Position numbers and translations under genes: made by a program
Source of the DNA: Diabrotica undecimpunctata
Taxonomy: Eukaryota; Arthropoda; Insecta; Coleoptera; Chrysomelidae
Assembly (NCBI RefSeq): GCF_040954645.1
Contig: NC_092804.1
Location: forward strand, 88,277,717 to 88,341,716
Length of the DNA: 64,000 nt
Direction of reading: 5' to 3'
Notes under the pieces: generated by a model
Database searches by the model: none
The model's input: the letters and a program-made list of their open reading frames with translations, nothing else
Told to the model about the DNA's origin: nothing
Part shown: positions 35,523-47,224 of the stretch, piece after piece
Numbering within the stretch: the stretch's first letter is position 1
How the letters are laid out: each line of letters starts with the position of its first letter

Positions 35523-37082
35523 TATAATAATAATAATAATAAATGTCTTTATTAACAACAGATTAAATTTTCTTTACAATGAAATATAATATCAGTAGGG
35601 CGAGATTCAGTTTGTGTACCACTGTGCAACAGCGGCACACAACTGCTCTTCCACCTAACCCCCCGAAAATAGGATAGATAGACTATATCTAAATAATGAA
35701 ATTGTATTTACAATAAAACATAAAAATATTAAGTACATATTAAATTTATAAATTATAAACTATTTACTTTTTTTTTAATTCTTAAATTTTTAAATTACTG
35801 TTCAGCTAACAACTGCTCATAAATTAATCTCTTGAACTTGACTCTAGACAGCTTTTTAATATTGTAGGACAAACTGTTAATATTGCAAGCAATTGAATAT
35901 AAAAATGAACGTTTAAAAAAGGATGTTGTATGTTTAGGTAAAGTGAGGGTATTCTTGTGTCTAAGATTAAGATTATGAACGTCCGTCCTATAAGTTATTC
36001 GATTGTACAGGTATGGTGGAACTCTCTCTTGAATGATTTTATGGTAAAAACATAAAGCATGGAGTTTCCGACGATTTTTCATATTTAGCCACTTAACTAC
36101 AGTGAAAACATGACTTATCCTTTGAAATTTCCTGATGCCAAAAATCAAACGCAAACAAGAATTTTGCAATTTCTGTATTCTCCATGAATCAAATTCAGTG
36201 AGACACGCATTGTAAAGCACGTCACAATAATTTAATTTTGATAATACCAGAGCATTACATAATAATGACTTTGTGGCCCTACTTAATAAATTGCGGCTTT
36301 GATACAGTAATTTTAAAACGGCGTAAGCTCGTTGTAAACAAATACTTACATGATATGTAAACCTTAAATCTTCGTCGAACCAAACCCCAAGGCTTTTAAT
36401 CTTTTTGCTAAAAATTAAATTGTCATTTCCTAAGATAATTCGATTGGCATAATTCTCTAAAAATATTTTTCTATGGAGATTCCTCCCAAAAATGATACCC
36501 TGAGTTTTTGATGTATTCAATTTTAAACAATGATTTTGAGAAAAAATCTGCAGCTGAAGAAAGTCATGATTTATTGCATTTACCGCTTGATCACACTCAT
36601 TTGGATAAAATGACATATAGAGTTGGGTATCGTCTGCATAATAATGTTGTGAACAGGACAAAAACGCAGAAGGAAAATTAGATGTGTATATAGAGAATAA
36701 AATTGGACCTAATATAGATCCTTGAGGCACACCAGTATTAAGATCTAGAAATGAAGAAATATTTTGATTAAGTTTTACTGCTTGACATCTATTAGAAAGA
36801 TAGGATTTCATTAGATCAACTGCTCTCGCTTCTAGACCAATATATTTTAAAATAGAGAATAACAAATTATGGTTAATTGTATCAAAAGCTTTTGAGTAGT
36901 CTAGAAGAATTAGAATTGATATTTTGTTTTGGTCATAGGATCTAAAAATATCATCTGTAATATTTAATAAAGCAGAAAGACAGCTATATCTGGACCTAAA
37001 ACCGGACTGCATCATAGGGATTATGTTGTTATTTTTTAAATGCGTTTGTAACGTATATTTATAACGTATATGCGTTTGTAAC
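35523..37082 (-). mobile_element. CR1/jockey-like LINE, 5'-truncated, nested
   Basis: 1.56-kb element carrying the RT frame at 35795-37084. Its 3' end (plus-strand 35526-35545, TAA repeats) is a short tandem-repeat tail as in CR1/L2-type LINEs. It is inserted into another LINE at a TATAT-like site with no loss of frame in the host. Near the 5' end 'gcgtttgtaac' is duplicated (37040 and 37071), probably an insertion by-product. Confidence 0.85.
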
Positions 37083-37084
37083 AT
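35795..37084 (-). CDS. Reverse transcriptase domain protein, partial but open
   Basis: A 429-residue open frame, the C-terminal part of a LINE ORF2. Motifs in order: MMQSGFRSRYSCLSALLNI, ISILILLDYSKAFDTINH (first catalytic Asp), GVPQGSILGPILFSIYTSNF, and the active site HYYADDTQLYMSF (about residues 170-185). Thumb and C-terminal blocks follow (IKSLGVWFDEDLRF, LVLSKLNYCDVLYN, KLQNSCLRLIFG). All RT catalytic residues appear intact. The endonuclease domain and ORF1 are missing because of 5' truncation; the apparent start lies at the junction and is not native. Cannot retrotranspose alone. Confidence 0.88.
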   Translation of the reverse strand: MLQTHIRYKYTLQTHLKNNNIIPMMQSGFRSRYSCLSALLNITDDIFRSYDQNKISILILLDYSKAFDTINHNLLFSILKYIGLEARAVDLMKSYLSNRCQAVKLNQNISSFLDLNTGVPQGSILGPILFSIYTSNFPSAFLSCSQHYYADDTQLYMSFYPNECDQAVNAINHDFLQLQIFSQNHCLKLNTSKTQGIIFGRNLHRKIFLENYANRIILGNDNLIFSKKIKSLGVWFDEDLRFTYHVSICLQRAYAVLKLLYQSRNLLSRATKSLLCNALVLSKLNYCDVLYNACLTEFDSWRIQKLQNSCLRLIFGIRKFQRISHVFTVVKWLNMKNRRKLHALCFYHKIIQERVPPYLYNRITYRTDVHNLNLRHKNTLTLPKHTTSFFKRSFLYSIACNINSLSYNIKKLSRVKFKRLIYEQLLAEQ

Positions 37085-37695
37085 ATATGTGTCGCAAGAT
37101 TTTTCTTTCGAAGACGGCTAATAACGTTTCCTCTCTTTTAGTGAGTGTCCAGGTTTCTGAGCCATATCTGAGTACCGGTCTTATTAGGGTTTTATATATT
37201 TGGCATTTTGTCTTTCTTGCGACGTTATCTGATCTTAGGTGTCTAATTAAGCCATGGTAACATTTATTTGCAATAAATATTCGCCTCTTCACTTCCTCCG
37301 TAACGTTATTATCAGACGTGACTAGGGATCCCAAGTATATAAAGTTTTTTACCCCCTCTATGTTGTATTCTCCTATTGTTATATTTTGTGGCTGCCTTAT
37401 TTCTGCGTTTTTACTTACCTGCATATATTTTGTTTGGTCTGATTGATTTTAAGACCACTATTTTGTGCAGCTCGTTCTATTTGGTTGTATGCCTCTATCA
37501 TTTCTCTTCTTGATCTTGCGATTATGTCAACATCATCTGCAAATGCTAGTATTTGCACGCTTTTATTAATGATTGTTCCTCGTGTATTGACTGTTGTGTC
37601 CCTCAGTATTTTCTCGAGTACGATGTTGAACAAGATGCATGATAGAGCGTCTCCCTAGCGTAGTCCCTTTTTCACATCTATTGTTTCCGTTAATT
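37083..37695 (-). pseudogene. LINE RT (interrupted element, proximal part)
   Basis: From 37690 down: DVKKGLR then a stop (TAG for Gln) then GDALSCILFNIVLEKIL; FADDVDIIARSRREM active site near 37545; a frameshift near 37420; then GVKNFIYLGSLVTSDNNVTE, KTLIRPVLRYGSETW and FERKILRHIY at the insertion junction. Related to the LINE at 6165-7214. 5'-truncated near 37695, where it meets a plus-strand LINE head to head. Confidence 0.85.
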
Positions 37696-37714
37696 CATTT
37701 TGTATCCGGATTCT

Positions 37715-38140
37715 ACTTTCTCAACTATTGTACGGAGTAGAAATATGGACGGTAAAAGCGCAAATAGTTAGGAAGCTTCAGGCCTTTGAATTTTAGATAT
37801 ACCGGAGAATGTTGAGAATTCCATGGACTGCCAGGGTCACCAATGAGGAAGTGCTGAGAAGGATGGGTCGAGACAAAAAATTGTTGAGAACAACAAAAAC
37901 ACGCAGAACTACATACCTGGGACACATACTAAGGAATATAAAGTCTTCTGCAGGCCATCATGCAGGGTAGAGTCGATGGCAAAAAGGGAATAGGTAGAAA
38001 GAGGAAGTCATGGCTGCGAAATATTCGTGGCTGGACAAACATGACTGTAGACGAATTATTTCACGTTGCAAAAGACAGAGATACTTTTAGAAATGTGGTC
38101 GCCAACCTCCGTTAATGGGGACGGCATAGAAAGAAAAAGA
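37715..38140 (+). pseudogene. LINE RT C-terminal remnant
   Basis: Plus strand: LLYGVEIWTVKAQIVRKLQA, stop, YRRMLRIPWTARVTNEEVLR, YLGHILRN, a frameshift near 37945, then AIMQGRVDGKKGIGRKRKSW, WTNMTVDELFHVAKDRDTFR and NVVANLR with a stop near 38116. An A-rich tail follows. Same subfamily as the LINE at 59.8-60.8 kb. Confidence 0.82.
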
Positions 38141-38179
38141 ATGATACGCTAAACAAAAAAAAAAAAAACAGAGATGAAG

Positions 38180-38745
38180 ATAGGCGCCAATAAACTCTGT
38201 GTTATAAAACAGTTGAATAAAATACAGATTCTCGATTCAAATATTCAAAAATTTAATGAACAGCTTACTAAAATAGAAATAACGTCTATTTAAAATGCAA
38301 TCCATTAATGGCTCAAGGTACAAAGCAGTCCTAGCATCTGCTAATGATATTGATCTTATAAGAAACTCTCTCCCTTCCGCAAACGACATCTTCAATAAAG
38401 TGAAGAGAGCACAAAAATGTTTCACTTAAAATCAACAAAATAAAAACGAAATACAAGCGAATCAACAGAAGAAAGCAATTCAATACATCTAGATAAAATA
38501 TTAAAGTTAACAACTATAATTTCGAAAGTATGGAACACTTAGATATATATACACAATATCTTAGATTAATAATCACGGTTAATAATAATGTCACTAAAGA
38601 AATACAGAGCATAATTCACTTAAGAGCTATTTTAATATATGAATGCGAATCATGGACAATGACTAAAACAAATAAGGAAGAACTTCGAATATTTGAAAGA
38701 AAAATAATAAGAAAACTTTTTTAACCTCATTATCATATTGCTACA
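38180..38745 (+). pseudogene. LINE RT remnant
   Basis: SINGSRYKAVLASANDIDLI near 38300-38355 stands for the FADDIDLIGRS box (catalytic Asp-Asp lost to Asn-Asp), followed by NNVTKEIQSIIHLRAILIYE, CESWTMTK and RIFERKIIRKLF to a stop at 38724. Upstream sequence is shared with 27318-27600 and 54690-54990. Confidence 0.7.
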
Positions 38746-38929
38746 AATCTAGTTTAGAGAAAACTAAATAAATTTTCTTTAACATACAAGAGAGAGGACG
38801 TAGAGTAGGGCATAACGTAACAATAAACCCATATAATTTTGAAAGATTGCAGCGTTTTAGGTATCGTGGATAACGCTGTCACATAAGAAATAAAATGGAA
38901 TATTCAGGTAGCTAACTGATGGAAATATA

Positions 38930-39400
38930 ACATACATAACACTTTTAAATCCAGAAGTCTAATACAAATCCCTAAAATCAGGATATATAGAACAGTGATT
39001 AAACCAGTGCTATTGACTGAAAATGTGACGAGAACGCTGACAAAACAATGTAAGTAAAACTTAGGTATTAATTAGATCAGGATTACTAGAAAAGCTATCA
39101 GAATTATTTTCCAACTTACAAAAGTCTGAATACTAACCAATACCGAACCGGAACTAATGCCAAGGTCTAACAGATATATAAAGATAGCAAAGTCATACAA
39201 GAGACTAAATCTCAATGCCAAAGTTACGCTGGCTATATCCAAAGGCTTTCTAATAACTGCATTGCCAAGTTAAACTGGGAGAATTCCCCGAAAGAAAAAA
39301 TGCCCTTAGGACGTCCACGAATCAACAGGGGAGGTAACATATGGTCAGATTTAGGAATAATGGGACTACCTACCGACCCATCATATTTATCAACACATGC
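38930..39400 (+). pseudogene. LINE RT C-terminal remnant (right arm)
   Basis: FKSRSLIQIPKIRIYRTVIK, then PVL with the YGxExW box decayed; later SYAGYIQRLSNNCIAKLNW, PLGRPRINRGGNIWSDLGIM and GLPTDPS near 39370. These are the rungs of the GRPRxRWxDxI...DL ending of FADD-type LINEs. Broken by shifts. Confidence 0.65.
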
Positions 39401-40374
39401 CTGTACAACCAACTGCTATCCAACCTACAATCAATACTTATCTGTTGGGAACTCTCAAATCCATTACATGTAGTCAAACGAACTAGGCTTAATAAAAGTT
39501 ATATTAGGAAAGGCACTTCAGAAATATTGACATATATTTTTAAAACGGTATTTACGTGGCTAAGTTTTCAATAGGAATGAGGAGACAAAAAGCGGAAAAG
39601 CCAATAGAACCTTGTTGCGTTCTGACCATACTATGACGATGACCTTTACAATATAAACAATACTTGAGGCAACTGTTTGTCTCAATTTGGTCATTCAGAA
39701 TTATGTCTGTATTTTTTAATTTGCTAATTTCCATAGAATCTAAAGATATCTTAAGGCCTTTATTTTAAATATATTTTTTTTGTAATGCAAATACGTAAAT
39801 AGAACCTGGAATATACATGTAACCTTTAATCTCTGGGATAAATCCATCTCCTGAACAATGGCGCCGATATATTTAGTTAAAATTCTGTGAACTTATTTTA
39901 ACCGTTTATGTCCTTATCATTCATATATGAGTTGTAACCGATATTACAAACTCATTTACTTTTCACAAAGAGACTCCATATTAACTATAGTTATTACTAT
40001 ACAAATCTAATTCGAAATATCGTCGAGTATGTAAAATTATTTTTAATGAAAAGTTAATTAGCCATTTCTTATGGGGTTCAAAAGAGAAGCCTTTACGAAA
40101 ATTTGAGTACAAATAAGACCACCGTAATCAGTTGTACCCTGTGTAATAAATAATTAATTAATCGGCTAATCAGAATCACCCGTTCAATATTTTTGTCAAA
40201 TCGGTCCTTTTTAGGATCAATTATTCTAATTATGTCTATAAATATTAAGGGCATATCTAGAGATAAAGACACTTTACTTTACTTAACCTTATCAGACATA
40301 TGCGCTTAGCACAAATGTGACGTATTTCTAGTGCAGAAAATACATAGAGGGCAAAAAATAGTGTATTTGGTTTA

Positions 40375-41800
40375 AGCTTATCGCTGAAAATCACATAATA
40401 AATGTGAAAGTGCTATCTCTGCCGGCAAAGAAGCAAAGAAAAACTTAAAATGAGAGAGGACAAAACCAGTCAGCTGAAGGAACCTTTTAACGATGTTGAG
40501 CGTGGATTCACTATCTACGTATATAATAAAGAATAGTACGGCACTGACTGAAGATCTGACCACAAAGCTTATTATAAAATTTGGACCAAAAATACAACAG
40601 TTACTGATATCGAAAGTCTGCAGACAAACAAAGCAAAGACAAAGTTGTTGCCTTGCTTAAACCTGGCAAAAACTCTAACGACCACAAAAGCTATTGGTCA
40701 ATATATTTATTTTGCTTTACAAAATACTCCTCAAGAGGTAAAACAGAAGAAAAACTCAAATTAAAAGACAAAAGTTGCTACAGACAGGGAAGATCATGTA
40801 CGTTACAAATACTAAATCTTGCCCAACACAGCAAAGATGGGTACGAAAGATATCAGTTATGAGGAGTGGTATTTGTCAATCTAAGGAGCAATTTGCAGCT
40901 AACGACACCTTAAATAAGAGGGCATTTTTTCAAAATCTATATGATATCTCCTTAGGTAATAAACTGACTTGTTTTACTAGCGCATGCCTACACAACAGAA
41001 GATTTTTGGTATTTCTTAATGGTAAGAATAGCAGATGGAGAACGCAGAAGAACGGTCTCATTTGGGGTAGCGTAATGGTACCTACACTGTATAAAATGTA
41101 CACAAACCATCAACCCATACCAGTAAATACTAGGACTTTTATTATGTATATGACACATCTATTATTGCACAACCAAAAACTTTTGTTGCTGAAGTGGAGA
41201 AAAATAAAAATCATGCTTTAAACACAACAAATAAATCTAAATCCTGCTTTAAACACAATAAAAATAGACTATAAATGGTTTTTAAGCCAAACCCCTGAAA
41301 AACTCAGGTGTGCTACTTTAATGTCCCCAACACAGACGTTTTCACAAATCTGAACATCCAATAGTGTCATGAAATCCTTATACTCTGGACTTGCTATAAA
41401 TATCTTGAAGGTAGTTTGTATTACACTTAGTCATTCACAGAAGTTTGTTTAAAACTAAAAGGCACACTGAGGACCAGAAGTATTATTCTCCGCAAACTTG
41501 TCAGCTAAAAATTAGAAGCACATACTTCCACACTTAAAACGTAAACGCTTGCATTCTATGCTTCTGCTGTCGAATATACCTTGCCAGTATGAATGACACC
41601 AACACATACTTAACTCGTAGATTTAGCTATAAATTAGTCATCCAAATTCAGCGGATATTAAGACTCACATCCATACATAAGCTCTACAATATCGTAGCTA
41701 CCAAGACACCTAATACTCGAAGATACGTAGCTAAGGAACGAAAGAAACAAAATCTAGATTCGCAACATGTACTACACGAATACAAGCCCATTTTATGACT
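40375..41800 (+). pseudogene. Jockey/CR1-like LINE RT remnant (right arm)
   Basis: Best copy of this relic. From about 40653: LKPGKNSNDHKSYWSIYLFC (the LKPGKxxxxxxSYRPISLL block), GRSCTLQILNLAQHSKDGYE, NDTLNKRAFFQNLYDISLGN (AAYDT region decayed), RRFLVFLNGKNSRWRTQKNG, IWGSVMVPTLYKMYTN (QGSVLxPxLYNxYxxD box) and QPIPVNTRTFIMYMTHL, where the YADDL active site has become YMTHL. The catalytic pair is lost. The C-terminal part is at 41589-41798 (MNDTNTYLTRRFS). Confidence 0.78.
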
Positions 41801-43329
41801 AAAATCGAGAAAAAACTGGCCAGATCAACACGTGTGTAAGATATACAAAAAAAAAAGCTAATCCTCGCCATCTGAAGCCTCGGGAGGACTCTTGCCTGCA
41901 AACATCGGTTAACTTGTGTGAATGTGGGGTGGTAAAAGATTCTTCACACGTTCTTAGTTGACTTTGCCATTTAAATTGCTCTTTTATGAAGGGACAAGGT
42001 TTAATTATTTAAACTGAACATGTAGAGTACAGTCAGTAAGCTATTGCTTATAAAAATCATTGCAAATTGGACACTTATATTGATTACATATTACCCCTAA
42101 ATTACCTTACCATTCAGAAGTATGTAATATTGGTAAAGTGATATATTCTGGCTAGATAAATTAAGCATTCTTTCATTTTTTGCGGACTACTATCCATTTT
42201 TACACAAAAATATCTATTTTAGCACTTAAATATTTATTTTAAGATAACCTATCCAGAATTATATGTAGTATACAAACAAAACCAGAAATAAAATAATAAA
42301 GAAGCTACAAGATATCGTAAAACAATAGATGGATGAAATAAATCAAGTTCATATTAATCGGATTCTTAAATAAAACGTATAAAGACATACTGACGTTAAC
42401 AAAATGCATTAGGAAATTTCCGCATATGAAAAAAACATCCAACTTGGTAACGAAATCCTTTTGTATCTATAAAGCTATTTTTAGAAAAGCACGTACCTAC
42501 CAAAAACAGGTATTTGGTAGTAGACATATCTATTACATACTGTAATTCGTATGAATGATAACTCTAATGATAACTGATGATAATCAAAAATAAGGACTAA
42601 GGAGTCCGTATGAACCGTTAAATACCCCTGTATCATAAATGTATATCGGTTAGTTCACGTGTATATATTATAGGGGTCGTACAGATCTTCTTCAATGTAT
42701 ATTTGAACCATACGTTTATCGGTTTAAGTAAGCTCTGAGAGTTTGGCAACTGTGTGATTATACCGTATAGTTTCAACATATACCCTGAACGGTTCATATG
42801 GGCTCCTTATTTTCATCTACTGCTCGTAGACAGTGTAATCTAATACGCATTACACTGAGTAACAGAGGATATCTTATTACCTGGTATAACTACGTACTAA
42901 AAGGTAACTGGTTCTTTAAAAACAGGTATATAGATACAAAAGGATTTGGGCTTATTATTTAATGGAATATTCGCTTGCATAGGAAATTTTATTTTTTCTG
43001 CATTTTTAAAGATGTTGTTCTTTTATTTAATATAATTTTATTAATTACAGAAATTTCGTAACATATTTTGTTTACGTGAGTATGTCTTTGTACGTTTTAT
43101 GTAAGCATCCGATTAATAAAAACTAATTTTATTTCATCCAATCTTCTGCGATATCTTGTATAAAGCTTTTTTATTATTTTAGTTCTGGCCTTATTTGTTT
43201 CCTACATATGATATCTCGATAAAAGGTTATCTCAAAATAAATTTGGTTACGAGCTACAATAGATATTTTTGTGTTAAAATTGGTAGTAGTGTGCACAAAA
43301 ATAAAGAATGGTTAATTTGTCTAACAAGG

Positions 43330-44200
43330 TATATTCGGCAGCAGATGCATATAGTGCAAGCATCTAAGTTTTAAGGGCAAAGGATGTGCACCTCATTTTT
43401 AGCTGACAAGCTTGCGAACAATATTATTTCTGGTCCTCAATTTACCTTTTAGTTTTAAACAATAATCTGTGACTGACCCCGTGCGATACAAACTATTTTC
43501 AAGGAATTTATAGGGAGTCTACGTTCAACAATTTCATGACATTATTGGATGTTCAGTTTTGTAAAAGCGTCTATGTTAGGGAAATTGAAGGAGCACACAC
43601 GAGCTTTTCAGGGGTTTTGGCTGAAAATTGATTCATAGTTTATTTTTATTGTGCAATATTAGATGTATCGTCTATATAATAGAAGTCCTAGTATCTACCG
43701 GTATGGATCGTTCGTTTGTGTAAATGTTATACAGTGTAGGTGCCTTTATGCTACCCCAAGCGTACCCATTCTTCATGTGCTATTCTTACCATTGAGTGAT
43801 ACAAAAAATATTATTTTGTATAGGCATACGCAGACAATATAAGTGAGTTTGTTATCTAAGGGGATATCATATAGTTTTTGAAAAAATATTCTGTAAGTTA
43901 AGGTGTCGTAAGCGGCATTTAGATTGAAAAACACCACCACTGATACCCGATATTTTTCGTATCCATCTTTGATTTAGTATTTGTGATGTACATCACTTTG
44001 AATAGCTGACAAAATAAAGATATTGGCTTGTCTTTAGACTTTGGGTATCTCCTAATTTGAATACAGTTGTTCATCATCTGGATATACCATTGTAGTGTTT
44101 TTGGTCCAGATTTCGTAATAAGCTTTGTGCTCAGATCCTCAATGTCGATGTAGATGGTGGATCCAAGCTCAAAATCGTTAAAAGGTTCTCTCAGCTTACT
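43330..44200 (-). pseudogene. Jockey/CR1-like LINE RT remnant (copy 2)
   Basis: Counterpart of 16200-17095; it retains extra sequence near 44150-44250 that aligns with the arms (gtggatccaagctcaa). Confidence 0.55.
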
Positions 44201-45180
44201 GGTTTTGTCCTTTCTTACTTTGAGTTATTCTTTGCTTTTTTTCCGATAGAAATAGTATGTCTATATCTATATTGTGGTTTTCAGCGATCAGCTATATACC
44301 AAATACCCTAGGTTAGGCCCTATATGTGTTTTCTGTACTAGAAATTAGTCAGATTCGTGTTTAGCTCATATGTCTGATAAGTTTAAGTAAAGTAACGTTT
44401 CTTGATTTTTAGATATACTCTTAACAGTTATAGACATATGTTATTAGAATAGTTGGTCCTAAAAAGGACCAATTTGACAAAATCATATTAAAGGGGTGAC
44501 TGAAGAATTAGCCGATTAATTAATTAATCATTACCCGGGGTATGCCCGATTGCGGTGGTCTTATTAGTACTTCAATCTTCCTAAAGGCTCGTTTTTTAAA
44601 CCCCATAAGTAATGCGTAATCTTTTACTTTTTATTAAAAATTTAAATTTTACATGCCGTGTATTACTTTTTGAAGATATGTCGAATCAGATTTGTATAGT
44701 AATAATTTTAGGTTCTAAAGAGCCTCTTTCTGGAAAATAAATAAGTTTGTGATATCTGTCACAACTCATATATAGATAATAAAAAAATAAACAGTTAAAA
44801 TAAGTGTAAACAATCTTAACTACATACATCGGCGCCATTGTTCAGGTGATGGGTTTATCACAGATATCAAAGGTTACATTTTAATTCAATGTTCTATTTA
44901 CGTATCTTCAATATTAAAAAAGTAGAAAAAGACATGTTTATGCTTTTATTTTTTTAAATCTATTCTATTTTCTTTCTAGAGTTCCGTCTTTTTTGAACGA
45001 CCTGTGTTCTTTTTTCAATTGGGCACTTGTCCAAAGCTATGACAAATACTCTGTCCTCTGCTATTCTACATTAATATGACATTCATTATTTTCTCTAAAC
45101 ACTCTGTTCTCTGCTATTCTACATTAATATGACTGATTTATTTTATCTTTCTTGCAACTATTTTAATGTTTATCCTGTGT

Positions 45181-46160
45181 ATCTTCTTCTTCTTCTACTT
45201 TTTCTTTTGATATAGACATAACTCTGTCTGTTTTTCAATGTGCCTCCAGTAACTTGCCTTTCCATCGTTTTCGTGGTCGTCCTACTGATCGTCTTCCTAT
45301 GCGTTAACCGTCTCTTGCCGTCTTTATTGTTTTATTTGTTGTCATTCGGCTTATATGATCGTTTCATTCTACTCTTCTATTTCTTAACCAGTTCTTGATG
45401 TTCTTCACCTTGCATCTACGTCGTATATCTGTACTTCTAGCTCTGTCCCATAGTGTCTTCATCTAGTTTTCATCTCTCCTGTTTCATATCCTTTTTGTCC
45501 TCTCTGCGTCAGATCTTGTTTCTGTCGCGTATGTCATTATTGGTCTGATGACTGTTTTGTAAATTCTGCCTTTCGTTTCTTTTCCGATATTTTTATTTCT
45601 TCATATTGTTTCATTTAGGCAGCCTGTGGCTCTGTTTGCTCTATTCACTGGGTCTTCCACTTTAGTTTCGAGCTTTCCGTAGCTAGATAATGTGATGTCT
45701 AGATATTTAAGCTCTAACACTTGTTCTATTATATGACCTTCCAGCTCCAATTAACATCTTTTGTATTTAAATTAAAGTAAATTTGCTGTTGTAACCATGC
45801 ATTTTGTCTCTTTTGGGGAAATTAACATGTTAAATTTTCTGGCGGTTATATGAAATTGGTGCAGCATACGTTGTAAATCATTTTCACTTTGAAAGAGTAG
45901 TATTGCGTCGTCTGCACAGCAGATTATTTTAATTTGTTTTTCTTCCATTTGGTATCCTTTTTTAGTTCTTATTTTTTATTATTTCATCCATAATCAGGTT
46001 GAATAATAGAGGACTTAGGTAATATCCCTGTCTTATCCCATTGTCACCTTCAATAGGGTCGGTTAGTTCTTCTTCTACTTTTACTTTTATTGTGTTGTTT
46101 TGGTATATATTTTCGATCGTTTTGATTTTTCCTAGAGGTATCTCTCTTGCGTACAATAAG
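45181..46160 (-). pseudogene. LINE RT remnant (copy 2)
   Basis: Counterpart of 17771-18720. The 64-codon frame at 45962-46156 reads DDNG as GDNGIRQGYYLSPLLFNLIM, closer to the canonical motif than copy 1 (GIRQG, LLFNL). GAAGAAGAAG tail at 45181-45196. Confidence 0.75.
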
Positions 46161-46519
46161 GGGATAACGTTTTTTTAATTTGTGTATCTTGTGTATATCA
46201 TTATTTCTTTTGTGTATTAAAAATTAAATTTTGGTTATTATTTCTTAAGATTCTCTTAACGTGTTTATTAATTGTCTTGTTTCATGTGTATCAAGATACG
46301 TGTGTCATGATAGATTGTAATGCATATTTCATTTAATGTAATTAAAGTGCTCCTTGCGTTTGCCAATTACTTTCTCACTTCCTCAGCGATAGGTCTTTTT
46401 TTCCTCGTCAATAACCTTATCCTCGCTCGATACAGCTATTTTAACCCTCTATAGCCCCGTGTGTACTCAAGGCAACAAAGGAGCAGAAAACTTTTTAAAA
46501 CAATTTCCGACTCTAGTAT

Positions 46520-46891
46520 CATCATCATCATCATCATTCAATCTTCGCTTATCCACTGCTGGACATAGATCTCCCTCATAATTTTCCATCTATTTCGATC
46601 TTGTGCCTCTTGCATCCAATTCCTATGACAACGTTTTAGATCGTCAGTCCAACGTGTTGGTGGACGACCTCTACTTCGGTAGGCATCATCTCTTGGTCTC
46701 CATTCCAGTATCCGCTTTGTCCATCTATTGTCTTTCATTCGAGCCACGTGACCTGCCCAGTTCCATTTTAGTGTTGCTACTCTCTCTACTGCATCATCCA
46801 CTCCTGTTCTTTGTCGTAGCTGGCGATTTGGGATCTTGTCTCGTAGTGAAACGCCCAACATAGCACGCTCCATCGCCCTTTGACACACACG
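46520..46891 (-). mobile_element. RTE-like LINE 3' fragment with 11-bp target duplication
   Basis: 372-bp insert in the piggyBac leader, absent from copy 1. Flanked by GACTCTAGTAT at 46509-46519 and 46892-46902. The minus strand reads RVCQRAMERAMLGVSLRDKI, then RQRTGVDDAVERVATLKWNW, AGHVARMKDNRW, WRPRDDAYRSRGRPPTRWTD and MREIYVQQWISED: an uninterrupted 3' end of an RTE-type ORF2. It ends in (GAT)n on the minus strand (catcatcat at 46519-46536). 5' truncation and open frame point to a fairly recent insertion. Confidence 0.93.
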
Positions 46892-47224
46892 GACTCTAGT
46901 ATGCCCTCTGTTAATGTCAGGCAACATTTGATTATACATTTTAATACACTCTATGAACCTATGACGAAACCTATATGGAAATGTTTAACAGTATGTCAAA
47001 TGGACATGACTGCCTTATTAGTTTGTATTTTCGATCGTGATTTATTGTTATAAATTGTGTACAATTTATATAAAAATACATACTGTAGCATTATATCAGC
47101 ATTTAGATATTGATTACCGTTGACATTTGTTTATTTTATTGTGTTGTTTTAGTACTGTGATAAAAAACAGGTATGTTGCTTTGAATCCACACTGGACCAT
47201 ATTATTTTAAATTATTTCTTTAAG

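Larger units (their letters stand above)
38757..42618 (-). repeat. Inverted repeat, right arm (~3.9 kb)
   Basis: Reverse complement of 31060-34655 with a ~4.1-kb spacer. It ends at 'ggagtccgtatgaaccgtt' (42601-42619), immediately joined to the start of direct copy 2 (taaatacccctg). Thus a member of the family in one orientation abuts a member in the other. Confidence 0.9.

Noticed and set aside
46603..46863. Plus-strand 86-codon frame
   Set aside because: Shadow of the minus-strand RTE-like LINE fragment, which has clear motifs.
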